From IMG/VR virus record IMGVR_UViG_3300033153_005729, positions 1 through 41,174 of that record: a DNA stretch of 41,174 bases, one strand, 5' to 3'. Positions 40,736-41,174 of the stretch are shown piece by piece (the stretch's first letter is position 1; each line of letters begins with the position of its first letter). The notes beneath the pieces are model-generated. The model was not told the DNA's origin. It worked only from the letters and a program-made list of their open reading frames with translations, and did not search any database. This DNA is from a virus. The position numbers and the translations under genes were made by a program.

Positions 40736-41174
40736 TTACGGCTCCCTCCGCCAGCCCCTCAACCGGGCGCTCTCCAGCCTGCCGGCCGCAAAGCCCTCTA
40801 CTATGCGGGCTGCGGGCCGGCCTACAGGCCAGCAAACAAGCGGCCTCCAGCCGGTCGAGGGGCCAAACAGGCTATCGCCCTGTGAAGGCTCTACCGTGCG
40901 GGTTCCAGGGCACCCGCACAGGGCTCTACCCTCTGCTCTGGCGCCGGCCGACTCAGCGCCCTTTCGCCGCTTGGCTCTCCGCCTCGCGCCTTGCTTCGGC
41001 GCCGCCTCCTCGACGGGGGCGCCGGCCGCCAGGCCAGGCGCCGGGCCGGATGCGCGCTTTTGCTCGAGGCTCTCTGGTCGCCCTGGGGGGCGCCGGGCCT
41101 CGGCGCCCTGGCCGGCCGGCTCGAGCTCGAGGCGCCGGCGTCGATCGCCGGGCCGGTGGACCTCGACGACCAGG
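40736..41174 (-). CDS. Possible C-terminal end of an unidentified protein, cut by window edge
   Basis: The minus strand is open from the right window edge to TAA at 40738-40736, about 146 codons. The first 70 codons favour G/C at third positions like the other genes (LVVEVHRPGD, LELEPAGQGAEARRP), and a basic patch QGARRRAKRRKGAESA follows. The remaining codons lose this bias and include ATA and TCA, so the true gene may end elsewhere or the whole frame may be chance. No homology is apparent. Confidence 0.25.
   Translation of the reverse strand, partial: LVVEVHRPGDRRRRLELEPAGQGAEARRPPGRPESLEQKRASGPAPGLAAGAPVEEAAPKQGARRRAKRRKGAESAGARAEGRALCGCPGTRTVEPSQGDSLFGPSTGWRPLVCWPVGRPAARIVEGFAAGRLESARLRGWRREP
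40896..40919. repeat. Perfect 8-bp hairpin GTGCGGGT/ACCCGCAC
   Basis: Arms 40896-40903 and 40912-40919 around TCCAGGGC. It is flanked on both sides by GGCTCTACC (at 40887-40895 and 40922-40930), and a related CCTCTACTATGCGGG lies at 40795-40809. The nested repeat layout suggests a protein-binding or structured-RNA site. No U tract follows. Confidence 0.6.

Noticed and set aside
40276-40885. Two overlapping plus-strand frames after the sulfotransferase gene
   Set aside because: Low-complexity Arg/Gly/Pro/Ala composition, no start signals, and they cross the small inverted repeats.
40740-40920. tRNA-like folds
   Set aside because: The hairpins lack a TTC loop stem, an anticodon arm and a CCA-type end; no tRNA can be assembled.

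Overview
The window is about 41 kb of GC-rich DNA (roughly two thirds G+C by eye). It carries the head, packaging and tail modules of a tailed bacteriophage, almost certainly a siphovirus. All but one of the confident genes lie on the minus strand and read right to left in the canonical order: large terminase (TerL), portal, prohead protease/scaffold, SU10-like major capsid protein, head-tail completion proteins, tail terminator, major tail proteins, frameshifted tail-assembly chaperone, tape measure, tail-tip and fibre-like proteins. There is no sheath or contractile baseplate. Stop/start overlaps (ATGA, GTGA, TGATG) and strong Shine-Dalgarno (SD) sequences run throughout. No integrase, replication, lysis or tRNA gene is visible, so this is part of a larger genome. 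The host cannot be named; the base composition and a few TAGGAT/TAGGCT-type -10 boxes fit a GC-rich, possibly actinobacterial, host.

Layout in the direction of transcription: (1) 41174-40262 has no confident gene, an AT-richer stretch of small inverted repeats at about 40600-40960, and perhaps the end of a minus-strand gene. (2) 40261-39500 is the only plus-strand gene, a sulfotransferase-like protein. (3) 39407-34913 holds small accessory genes: zinc-ribbon proteins, a MazG-like pyrophosphohydrolase, a CxxCxxCC-cluster protein, two winged-helix-like proteins and a ParB-methyltransferase fusion. (4) 33510-22357 is the packaging and head module, with two paralogous zinc-ribbon proteins and an unusual methyltransferase resembling the DNA-phosphorothioation-associated family. 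(5) 22217-17189 is the connector, terminator, two paralogous major tail proteins and the chaperone with a canonical -1 slippery site. (6) 17199-5394 is the tape measure, tail-tip proteins, three tandem IPT/TIG-domain paralogues and a 1176-residue hub-like protein. (7) 5384-1 is probable fibre or decoration proteins, a methyltransferase-glycosyltransferase-TPR fusion, a frameshifted virion-like protein and a truncated zinc-ribbon gene.

The most notable points are the glycosyltransferase/methyltransferase fusion beside the tail tip, the sulfotransferase, the two-domain methyltransferases in the head and packaging region, the triplicated IPT/TIG proteins, the duplicated major tail protein, and several frame disruptions. 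The disruptions are a perfect 44-bp tandem duplication, three single-base-scale frame breaks and a probable short deletion. They may be real decay or assembly errors and should be checked against reads.
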